A stretch of DNA of 60,000 nt, taken from contig NC_087072.1 of the NCBI RefSeq assembly GCF_026151205.1, positions 7,304,084-7,364,083 on the forward strand, given 5' to 3'. Every line of letters starts with the position of its first letter. Within the stretch, counting starts at the first letter, position 1. The DNA is from Bolinopsis microptera. Taxonomy: Eukaryota > Ctenophora > Tentaculata > Lobata > Bolinopsidae. The notes below the pieces were generated by a model, which had not been told where the DNA came from, searched no databases, and saw nothing but the letters and a program-made list of their open reading frames with translations. Positions 45,993-60,000 of the stretch are shown here, one piece after another. The position numbers and the translations under genes were made by a program.

Positions 45993-48845
45993 TTAAGATA
46001 AATCCAATAATGGAATCCCAAACGGGTCCATGGCATTGAGCCCCAATGGACGTATAGTTCTAAGTTTCTGAATATAACGGTGTTCATCCACTTCTAGAGT
46101 TCTTGGGCTACTATTACTGAGAATTGACACTTTATAAGCCTGGTTAAAATTGTCACGTTGTTTCATGTTATGAACTTCTACAAGGTGTTTACCCAAGCTG
46201 AATCCGTCGTCGTTTTCTTCAGGGACAAACGTATTGTCCGAAATGAGTTTGTAGTAATGGGCGCGATGTTCGTTTACTCGTGCCCTGAGGGGCTGCACCG
46301 TTCTTCCTACATAACACATGTTACAAAGTTGGCAACTGAAGAGGTATACAACATTGTAGCTGACACATGTACCAGTCACTGCTTTGGCTCGCTGTCCATT
46401 GACTGTTATTGATGGATGTGGAGATATGATGTTACAGGTACCGCAGTGTCTGCCCCCACATGGTCTTGTGTGAGGTTGGGTTAAGTCATCCGCAAACTGT
46501 TTTGCTTTGACTAACTTCCTTCTAAATGATGTTCCAGTACGTCTGACGAATTTGAAGATAGGGCGTGATGTACCGGCTCTAGATGATATTGGGGAGCCTG
46601 GGGTGTTTCCACTTGTATGGGAACCAGATAATCCTGAGAAGCTCCTGGTTCTACTGAGTTCTGGTTCCAATCTTTGCACCGATTCTACTAACTCTTGATC
46701 ACTGCCAAATGTTGAAATAACGCGGACTGCTGGTTCTGGAGACTTTGGTACCAGGACATTGCTGTTTGAGTTGTCCAGTGGTTTGAGACATCTTTCGAAG
46801 CCTTTGACCTTTTCACTGATGTTATCTACCATAGTTTTAGGGTAGTTGGATTGGAAGAAAAAGGTTTTTAATTCATCAATTTGTTTTCGGAGTCTGTCGT
46901 TATCATTGATGATTCGCCGGAGTCTCAGACATGCACTATAGACTATGCTGCTGAATGTATGGTTCGGGTGGTGGGAACCGAAGTACAGGTAGGAGCGGGC
47001 ATCAGTCTCTTTAACATGGAGGTCTGTCTGAAGATCACCTGCGGTGTCGAAACAAAATTTGATGTCTAAGAACGGCACATAAACATTGTTATCTTCTATG
47101 ATGTTCTCATCAATGTGGAGGCCAAGTTCTGCTAGCCTTGAGTTGACAGTCGCGATGAATTTTGAAAACTGTCTTTTCGTACCATGGAATACTCCACAGC
47201 CGTCGTCTATGTATCTCTTGACCGATTTTACAGGTTCCATTAGTTCCGTGTCTGTATAGACTTGCTCACGCATGACATGGTATACTGCTATGTTTGCAAG
47301 TTGTACACAGATACTGCCTCCTGTCGGTACTCCTCGTTTCTGTCTGTACCACTCTCCGTTAAATTTGCCTATAGACGACTCAAAGCTGAGTTCAACACTT
47401 CTTATCAACCACTCCTTGAATTTGGCGGACCATTCTGGTCTCTTTTCTTCCATGGCCACCTTCAAAGCTTGGATTGTAAGGTGGGGGCTCAATGAATCAT
47501 ATAAAGCTTTGTAATCAAATGTGAATGCTTTAATGTTGCTTTTGAGTTCTGTGTCCAGGGTATTGTTGATGTTGTCGAGCCAAACTAAGGCGTCTCTATT
47601 ATCAATAAGAAGGTCTTCGCAAAAATCCCTTTCTAGTTGACGTAGGTATTTATCAGCTAGGAAGACATCCGGTCGTCTGCTGGCTCCTTCGTGGAGGGCG
47701 GTAATGAGTCTAGCTGGTGGTTTTGCCCCTGGTATGAGGTCTTCTTTTTTCAGCTTATGGATTTTAAAAGCAGGGTAGAAATACGGCTGTCCAGGGCGAT
47801 AGTGTGGGAGGGTACTGGGGCGGTTTGTGGGTCCAGTTTGGTCTGCTCTGGTGTTGTCAGAAACACCCATCACTTCTTTCGCATCCCTTGCTAATATCAG
47901 TCCTTCTTCTTTTCCCTGTACCCAGTGCTTGAAGAGTTTCTCATACAGCTGTTGGGTAGGGTCACAGTCCAACTTTTCATATAGTTCCTGATTTTCCAGT
48001 TTCTCCAGTGTCCGTTGCTTGATGAGGTCAGGGTCGATAATAAGGGTTGCACCACCCTTGTCTGCCTTAGTGATAGCTATTGTCCCATCTTTAATGTGCT
48101 GTTCCAACCATTTGAGTCCTTTTATCTCAGAAGAGGATAAGTTGGTGGGCTTAGGTGGGCTTCCGGCAGTCTTCAATTTGATGTCGAGTTCTCGTCTCAT
48201 TGTGTCCACTGCTGTATTGACTGCTTGTTCATTGCTTGGTTTTGCTGTAGAGTAGTTTTTTCTACGGAGTTTGGCGGGGAGGTTGCTGATGTTAGGTAAT
48301 CCTGTCTCTCCGGATAGTACTCTATTAGAATAGTTCAGTATTTTGTTGGTGACGAGCTTCATGTCAAGTCTCAAGTCGATGTTATCCCGAGTTGGGGTTG
48401 GGATGTAGCCTAGTCCTTTTCCTAACAGTGCCAGTGCCCCAGCAGGTATGTCTTCGTTAACCAACACTACAACACTTCCTGTATCCAGTGCTCTTTTGGC
48501 GTCACGCTCAACTTTCCTGTCGTTCCGGTGTTGTCGCTTTTTGAAATTCCTCCTCTTCTTAGTCTGTGTCAGTAAAGTTTGGAGGAGAGCTTTGGTCTTG
48601 TTGGGCCAGTGTTTCCACTTGTTGTTGTTTTGGCTTCTGTAGAACTCTATTTTAGAAATGTAGTGTTTCTTCAGGCTCTTCACGTCGTTTGGTGGTAGTG
48701 TTAGTTGTGGTTCATCACTACTGATTGTACCTCTGAGTTCGTTGATCTGGAGATCTTTGGCTTTGATAGCCAACTCTAGGTTCTGTGACTCTAAGATGGA
48801 CAGGTTACGGAACATCTCCGGCGATTCTACCTTCATCTTTGCCAT
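45993..48845 (-). CDS. Penelope-like element ORF: reverse transcriptase plus GIY-YIG endonuclease
   Basis: A single uninterrupted 950-codon frame. The N-terminal ~250 residues are basic and helical. The reverse-transcriptase core follows: PAFKIHKLKK at ~358, motif A FTFDYKALYDSL at ~441 with the catalytic Asp, motif B' RGVPTGGS at ~504, and motif C YIDD at 545-548. A variable Ser-rich linker (~700-760) leads to a CGGRHCGTC metal-binding knuckle (Cys 796, 801, 804) and a GIY-YIG nuclease (VVY at 832, YVG at 845, RARVNEH with Arg 855, and a C-terminal Glu in DEHRYIQ). This is the canonical EN+ Penelope layout. The protein copies the element's RNA and opens target DNA. No stops or frameshifts are visible, so the copy is young or has been active recently. 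The start is the first Met of the frame. Terminal pseudo-LTRs and a hammerhead ribozyme core were looked for and not found. Confidence 0.95.
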   Translation of the reverse strand: MAKMKVESPEMFRNLSILESQNLELAIKAKDLQINELRGTISSDEPQLTLPPNDVKSLKKHYISKIEFYRSQNNNKWKHWPNKTKALLQTLLTQTKKRRNFKKRQHRNDRKVERDAKRALDTGSVVVLVNEDIPAGALALLGKGLGYIPTPTRDNIDLRLDMKLVTNKILNYSNRVLSGETGLPNISNLPAKLRRKNYSTAKPSNEQAVNTAVDTMRRELDIKLKTAGSPPKPTNLSSSEIKGLKWLEQHIKDGTIAITKADKGGATLIIDPDLIKQRTLEKLENQELYEKLDCDPTQQLYEKLFKHWVQGKEEGLILARDAKEVMGVSDNTRADQTGPTNRPSTLPHYRPGQPYFYPAFKIHKLKKEDLIPGAKPPARLITALHEGASRRPDVFLADKYLRQLERDFCEDLLIDNRDALVWLDNINNTLDTELKSNIKAFTFDYKALYDSLSPHLTIQALKVAMEEKRPEWSAKFKEWLIRSVELSFESSIGKFNGEWYRQKRGVPTGGSICVQLANIAVYHVMREQVYTDTELMEPVKSVKRYIDDGCGVFHGTKRQFSKFIATVNSRLAELGLHIDENIIEDNNVYVPFLDIKFCFDTAGDLQTDLHVKETDARSYLYFGSHHPNHTFSSIVYSACLRLRRIINDNDRLRKQIDELKTFFFQSNYPKTMVDNISEKVKGFERCLKPLDNSNSNVLVPKSPEPAVRVISTFGSDQELVESVQRLEPELSRTRSFSGLSGSHTSGNTPGSPISSRAGTSRPIFKFVRRTGTSFRRKLVKAKQFADDLTQPHTRPCGGRHCGTCNIISPHPSITVNGQRAKAVTGTCVSYNVVYLFSCQLCNMCYVGRTVQPLRARVNEHRAHYYKLISDNTFVPEENDDGFSLGKHLVEVHNMKQRDNFNQAYKVSILSNSSPRTLEVDEHRYIQKLRTIRPLGLNAMDPFGIPLLDLS

Positions 48846-49366
48846 TCAAGTCCAGATCGTTGTATACAGAGATGTTAGAGCAAGTCTCTTTTGGTAGTTA
48901 AACGAGAAACATTAACATTTAGCAGTCTAAAAACGCCTCTTATCAACGAGTATTTGCTCTTATAATATCTTACAGCTACAAATTTATGTGATGGGAGTTT
49001 CTTGCCATGAAGCTCAATACCACTTTGCTCCACAGTTGTCTATTCTGGTCATGCGAAGGGCATTTCGCACATTTCATCATATTCTGTCCTTAACATTGAC
49101 ATCTTAACCCAGTTTATTAATACTTATATGATACATTGTAACATGCACATAGATACTGATAGGCAAAACAATATTCATTTATTGTTTTGCAGAATTTTCC
49201 AGTAAATTAAATTACGAATTACAGTACCCAGCAAAATTCAGAACCCAGAATGTTTTAGTGTGGTGACTTGGGGTTCATAAATATAACAATACAAGCTGAT
49301 AAACCAAAAAGAACAACTGGGGTAGGTAGGTAGCCCTGGTGGGTGCGTAAACTTTACGGTCTGCTC

Positions 49367-49649
49367 CAGTGGCGTAATGTTGCCTGTTGGCGCCCCCCGC
49401 CGAAAAAAGCTCCCCCTGTTGGCCCCCTCCCCTTTTGGTGCCCCTCCCTAATATTGAACAAATTAGGTGATTTTAGACGATACACCGGTAAAATCTTTAA
49501 AAAAGCGTGTATCTAGAGCAAAACGCGCAGTTTTGCTAGTACTTTAGTTAAGTTTCGAAATTGTCCCACATTCAAATGACGATTTGGCGCCCCCCTAAGA
49601 CGGCGCCCCTCGCACAGCGGGTTCAGCGGGGCCCTTCGTTACGCCACTG
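49367..49649. mobile_element. hAT-type non-autonomous element (283 bp) with 8-bp TSD
   Basis: The ends are inverted: CAGTGGCGTAATG at the left, and a right end reading CGTTACGCCACTG. GTCTGCTC flanks both sides (49359-49366 and 49650-49657). CAG-initial termini of the CAGTGGCGTA type and 8-bp duplications are the signature of hAT transposons. The interior is rich in GGCGCCCC tracts, partly inverted, and has no frame. It lies ~300 bp upstream of the first recognised MPDU1-like exon, between it and the Penelope-like element. Confidence 0.88.
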
Positions 49650-49971
49650 GTCTGCTCTCTCCAAGATCAGCCTGCTTCTCCATTTTACCGTGAAGCCTAA
49701 TTTCTAGTTTTTATAAAATATACAATGCAAGTGCATGTTTACTAATCTTAATCTACTTAACAACTCAATAGCCCAAGTCACCATACCTGTAGTATATTCC
49801 ATGGTAATAGAAGAACTTTAAAGTTTTTCAAATTGTTGCTATAATTGATTTAAATAAAAATTTGTTGTTTTCTTGAAAATTTGTTGCTTTCTTGTTGCTT
49901 ATATTGGGCATACTCCAATTATTTTAGTAAATTATAAATTTTTACATTAATGTATTATTTGCCTAGGAATC

Positions 49972-54738
<4,767 letters not shown>

Positions 54739-56355
54739 AGAAGAGGGAGATTCTAGTGAGGTTGAGAGAAAAAAAAAGTGGAAATCTTGTCAGTAAATGA
54801 GGGAGACGTGCGGAGGAAAGGAATGGTATGATAGGGGTTGTAGTATTTGGACTTGATGTTTTTACTTTGTAATTAATTTGGGTCTGGTATATATGATTTT
54901 TAGGTTTTATTGATTAGGTATGGTTAGCGAATCGTTATTCGTATAAGTTTTGTATATACATCTTGGGCGTCGGTTATATTGTTACTCAACCGTATATTTA
55001 ACCACCGGGAATGTTACACATTGCTAACTGGTTTATTGTAATATTGTCACTTATCTCTACATCTTACTTTACAGTGTAGCATGAGAAAGTTTTTCTTCTT
55101 ACGAAAGATAAACTGATCTATTGATCTATTTTGTATAAAAGTATTCTTATCAATCACATTACTCCGATTTCATTTTAACTGTATTGTTTAACTGCATTTT
55201 ACACCCTATTTAGACTACATAGTACACAATAAAGTAAATGTACCTCAAAATTGACCCCAGCAGATCCATCTTTGAAATTATGATCTACATTTTTTGTATG
55301 GGACTAGCAACATACCACAGTTTTATATTGACCAAATAATAGTAAGAATTCGCAACATTTCCACCACAATATAATCCCGTAAACTCTTTAACCACATTAT
55401 AGCTACTCTAATGATACCCCAAAATATTTGCTACATTACAACAACTTGTCCTCGATTTGGCAGCAGTCACCAGGTGGCAGGTTATAAAGCATTCTGATCC
55501 CTACCTGTCAAGTTAAGCTTCAAAACACCACTATTATATAATATATTACCCTATATTATATATAATATAACAGGTTACATCCATATTGAGTGTACAGATC
55601 TACTAGTACGTTCCAACTCATTGTCAGTGTAAGATTTAATGGTGCTGTAACGATGATGAACAACTGGAGAATGTTATGAATGTAACTTGTAAGCATTAAG
55701 AGAACATTCTATGATGTTAAGAGAACATTCTGGGCCTCAACAATGTCTTGTAAATAAGCTACAAGGTTCCGACTGGTGTTTTATATTATATTTGTGAAAA
55801 CAAAAACCCACCAATTAATTAATTCCTAGGACATTTTTCACTGTTTTATGACATCTTTGTATCACGTATACACTATACAGAATAACTTATACACTTGAGT
55901 ATAAGTCAGACAATAGATATACAATGTATAGTACATGCTACGTTAAATGCCACCAATACTCAATAGCTAGAGTTACACCATATTGTGTTATCAGGACTGT
56001 ACTCAGTACCTACTACAGTACATTGTACCTACTATAGTACCTTCTACAGTACCTACTCACTGTAGGATTTTAGCTATTAATTGTGTTGAACATTTGAATC
56101 TCATCTATAAACTACTATAAACAATTTGTTTAATAACACTGAACTATTGTTACGTTTATCATATACTGCGTCTACCACAACATAGGATCACGTCACAAAG
56201 CAGCAAGCTGTTAGTCGATATGAAATACGAGATAAGGTTGCAAAATTATTATTATCTAACTTTTAAAACAATCTCGAAATAGTAAAGAAACATCTTAAGA
56301 GACTGATAAGTGCCCAAAAAAAACATAACAGTTCTCTGAAAAAAAAAGAGGTTAA
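54739..56355. other. 3' UTR and intergenic region with small tandem repeats
   Basis: Contains the likely MPDU1 poly(A) signal (AATAAA, 55228-55233), a ~21-bp doubled unit (GTTAAGAGAACATTCT-like) near 55695-55735, and repeated AGTACCTACTAC-type units at about 55998-56060. No gene. Confidence 0.5.
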
Positions 56356-56757
56356 TTATGAGGTAAATAATTTTCTCCACAAAACTCTGTTAGAGGCAGT
56401 AGCCCTAAGATCATAAAGATCATTAATATCACGTAATGGTAGGTTTCTTTTATTCAAATCATTTATAATAAACTTTAAAAGATTACTTTGGTGTCGACCA
56501 ACACGTCCTTTCATGGTAAATAACGCATTAACAGCAAATTGAAGAGCTCTCTGAGCTGGTGATGAGCAGTCACTGCGAAGGACATGTCCCAGCATTTTCC
56601 AGCGAGCATATGTCACTCGCTCTGACAACGATGTTACACCACAGCGTTCATATAGTGCTTTATTACTGATAATAATGGGATAAGTCATCTTCAATAGGTT
56701 GCAAAATATGTTATTTAAATTAATAAATATTGCATTATGCATATTATTGAACATCAT
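56356..56757 (-). pseudogene. LINE retrotransposon 3' fragment (C-terminal end of ORF2-like protein)
   Basis: The final ~100 residues follow the pattern at the C-terminus of many LINE reverse-transcriptase proteins: LSERVTYARWKMLGHVLRSD, then KGRVGRHQSNLLKFIINDL, then DLYDLRATASNRVLWRKLF. The R-W..GH..R block, the GR block and the final R..WR block are typical. Everything upstream, including the reverse transcriptase, is missing, as expected of a 5'-truncated insertion. The first Met is not a genuine start. The clade cannot be assigned from this tail. Confidence 0.65.
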
Positions 56758-59700
56758 TTTGTAATTTATCGAATATTATAACTTACATTTTACGCCACTT
56801 ATGCCAATAAACCTGCATAAATACACGCAGACCTAAACCCCTAGTTCCCCTAATACGTGTATATTGAATTACACTAGTTTAAAAGTCAGGTACGCTAAAT
56901 TCTCTGCCACGTCACGACCTTTCCACCTGGAAAGTAAGCTGTCACAATCTGATAAACTGAAAACTGTTCGTGGACTTATGTATAACAGTGGGTAGGAACT
57001 TAAACCGCGAGAAATATCCGAAAGATTGAGATGGAACAATCAACAATGACTTGCTTTTGAAATTGCTTTTTTTCTCATCACTGTTCATAAAATAATCACG
57101 ATTAATTGCCTAACCGGATCATTAGCGCTCATTGCTAATAAAATTAGAGTTCAAAAGGCAAATTCTTGGTAGTACTTTTTAATGAGGGCTGTCTCTATTT
57201 AGTAGTTAGTACGCGTTCATTATAATATATGCGATCTACCCTTGTTAATAGATCATATTGTGTAAGATAAGTAAGTTATAACTACAGGATAGCTTTTAGC
57301 CGTAGACTGCAGCATGTCTGGGCGTGATAAAGTTGCTAGATTTGAATTCCAGGATTTTGGATTTTCCAGAGCGAATTAAACTCTCTGTTCTAATGACACT
57401 CCACAGATAAATTAACATAAAAATTTAGACATTCCACGAACTGCGTTCGTGATATTTGTCCCTGAGAGAAACCCACCCGGCTACGCAATGATTCGATTTA
57501 TATGTGATTTTCAAATTTCTGATTAGTTAGTAATCGGGTGACGGGTTATTGTCCTTGCTTCACTGCTCGGTTGTGCAGGAACCACCCGGATCAACCGGTT
57601 TAGCAGCGCGACATTTTAGACAACGTGGCTATGACTTAACGGATGGCGCGGTAAATATCCCCTTAGATTTGGAACGTGCGTTTATTATACGCATTCTGTA
57701 GAAATTAAAGGTAGGGCATGGAGAACGCATGGTTACATGGTTATTATATATATTGCGCACATTTGCTGTATTCTGAAGGAAATAGCGATACCCCTTCTGC
57801 AGACTGCAGCTGTTCAGATATAAATTATAAGCCAACGTGGTTTCACTTGTCTGATCCTTATCCCGAATCAAGCTCAATCAACGTTCAGATCCATACAGTG
57901 GGCCGGGGTCATCATTATTCGAATTTGGAAAACAATGCTTCTCGATTTGTGGTTCGTGCTAGGCTGCGGTTCATACATACACTGCTATATGAATCGCAGA
58001 GGAATTTTAAGTGTTATTAAAACTAACGAAAACGTTTTGAGAATCCAGTTTGATCATAGTTAGAAAACAAATAATTATAAAACCCAGATTATGTCCAAAA
58101 CGTTCACTGAAATCCTTCATAGATAATCTTGCCACAGCTTTTCAATCACACCTGTATCCGTAGTAGTTCATGTATTTGAAATGGTCCATGTATTCATCTT
58201 CAAAATTCAAAACTTCATTTGTCTCCGAAACATCAACGTATTTTGTTAACTTTTTCTGCATTTAAGCTTAACTTCACTTCACTTAAGAGGCTAATTAAAC
58301 CTCATTCTCTAATCTCTATCAATCTACAACAAGTTTCTTTCACCCAGCTGTAATAGTTTCACCACTTCTTTGCGAGAACCTAACTCTCTTTGGACCGACT
58401 ATGTTGACTTGAACCGACTTGGGCATGAAACGCCTTACTACTGCATTCTCGTGACCTAGTCTGAATCCCCAGTTTGTCTCTCGAACTACCCCGTCTGAAA
58501 CAAAAATTTAGGTCAGTAACCAAACTACAAACTGTCAGCCATTAAAATCGTGTTTTTTTTTCTAGTATAGTTTAATAAGGGAAGAATCAACAATTTTAAA
58601 CGAAATAGCGGGAAATGCTCTGAGCCATTCCACACAACACACAAACAAGACTAGACTAGATACTTCTAAATTGAATTGCTCCGCTCTATATAGTGCGAAA
58701 ATCTTAACTCCCTTGACTCCCTTAACCATTTTAACCCTCTGGGTTCTCTGGGCATTATACCCCAGTATCAGATTTCAGTACGGGGACCGGACAAACACGC
58801 GTAACTGACTTGGTTCAAACGCCGGTTACGGTAAAATGATTTGGTGCTAAGACTGGAGCTATAATGCATGTGTACTATGAACTATACTTCTTACACTACT
58901 ATTACCAAATCCTAGCGATGAGACCAGACGAAGATAAGTTCGGGCGCACAAGCTTAAACAAAAAACTGCGAAACAAACAGCGGCACGGATTGAGGTTTAA
59001 ATTTAGCTTTTGGAAGTATGAAGTAGAAAGACCACTCCTCACCTGTTGTATATGGAGGTGAGCTCTTGTTTAAAAACTGTTTGAGTTAACATGCAACCAA
59101 TATCGGAAAAACGATGTAGTACAAGATTATGAAATAAAAGATTTTTTAATTTTTTTATACATTATAGAACAACCTTTAAAACTTAGAAACCGCCTAGCAA
59201 TAAATGAGGCCCGTAAATGCAATGATTTAATGGTAATCGCCAACCGAACTACTGCCCAAGATAATTGATATTATCTATCGAGCTCTTTGCCTGTTTGTGT
59301 GTTTGTTTGTCCGTTTCGAAATAGGTCCTCCAGGACATGCGCAAATACACATACAATATACATGCTAATGTATATATACATGCTAATTCACTGTCAGCTG
59401 TAGTAATAGTATGTGAATTTTTCCATACTGGCTTTAATATTTCGTGGAAAATTGGCCCAATGTCTGCAAGATTGGAGCATCTTGGTCACATTGTGTCACA
59501 CGCTACAAATTGTTTGTCATTAAGTTTGTCATTGTCACACGAGCCCTCTGCCCTTACCAACGACTGTGACGGAAGTGTTGTGACTGGTCACTACTGCCGG
59601 TATCCCGTTATAAGCGATTATATCTCCAGGTTGTGGGTACACCACCACGTTCCAACCCGGGATTGTGGTTCCTCTGTCGCTCCAGTCTCCCGTACTTTGG

Positions 59701-60000
59701 GGCGGGATCTGGGCGTTTAGGGGAGTCAGAGAGATATTTCATTTGCATCAAGTACTAATATACTATTTAAGTACTAAATAAAGGATTGTTTTAATATAAC
59801 GTCTGACGTCATCACTTTGGAAACCTCTCTGTTTGACGACTTATGGTCATATAACCATTTCAACTTTCAGTGGAAGGTTCAAAACATGACAGAGCACCGC
59901 GTGTGTCATACCTCGTTAATCATTCTTCTAGAAACATAGGCCCCAGCACTTAGGCAAACTTCTCCGACAAAGGTGTTGTGTTTGGGTTGCCCTACTCCTG
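56758..60000. other. Intergenic, nothing recognised
   Basis: Several 60-130 codon frames occur (for example 57718-58020 and 59337-59720 on the plus strand), but none shows recognisable motifs, splice-bounded structure or the GC-rich third positions seen in the exons of this window. Confidence 0.4.

Noticed and set aside
46158-48642. Plus-strand frames within 46-48.8 kb
   Set aside because: They are antisense shadows of the Penelope-like ORF.

Overview
This is animal (metazoan) nuclear DNA: AT-rich, gene-poor, with GT-AG introns and phased exons, and strewn with mobile-element remains and simple repeats. No bacterial or phage layout is visible. The species cannot be named from sequence alone. 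Penelope-like, Merlin, FLYWCH/MULE and hAT elements, TTAGGG-type repeats and a collagen-like gene fit an aquatic invertebrate. That placement is inference.

Layout. 0-9 kb holds transposon relics: a FLYWCH/MULE remnant (3-467), a Merlin (ISXO2-type) transposase fragment (830-1081), a G-tipped inverted-repeat element with an 8-bp target duplication (2389-2828), and two near-perfect long palindromes (3350-3579 and 8801-8943). 9-30 kb is mostly intergenic, with a (CT)n tract, an ~820-bp TA-flanked inverted-repeat element (15110-15930), a CCAAT array near 16.7 kb and a 22-bp minisatellite near 17.9 kb. 30.4-39.4 kb holds a two-exon small secreted protein model and, downstream on the same strand, exons of a short-collagen-like gene: a 24-nt micro-exon, a classic 54-bp Gly-X-Y exon, and a terminal exon encoding the end of a collagen helix, a coiled coil and a C-terminal domain I do not recognise. 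The two may be one gene. The surrounding introns are rich in paired CACGTG and CCAAT motifs.

41.7-45.7 kb is a nest of very short inverted-repeat elements, two families with clear 8-9 bp target duplications, some inserted into a duplicated ~350-bp block that carries interstitial TTAGGG repeats. The other copy of the block preserves the empty sites. 46.0-48.8 kb (minus) is an intact 950-residue Penelope-like reverse transcriptase with a GIY-YIG endonuclease. 49.97-54.74 kb is an MPDU1-like gene in five exons. Its intron 1 holds two inverted-repeat elements and its intron 4 holds a 1,255-bp uninterrupted TAC repeat. A hAT-type element with an 8-bp duplication lies just upstream. The last 5 kb carry a LINE 3' fragment and otherwise little.

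Only the MPDU1-like gene and the collagen-like exons are convincing host genes. MPDU1 supports dolichol-phosphate-sugar use in the endoplasmic reticulum. The collagen-like product would be secreted matrix. Nothing in the sequence links the two.
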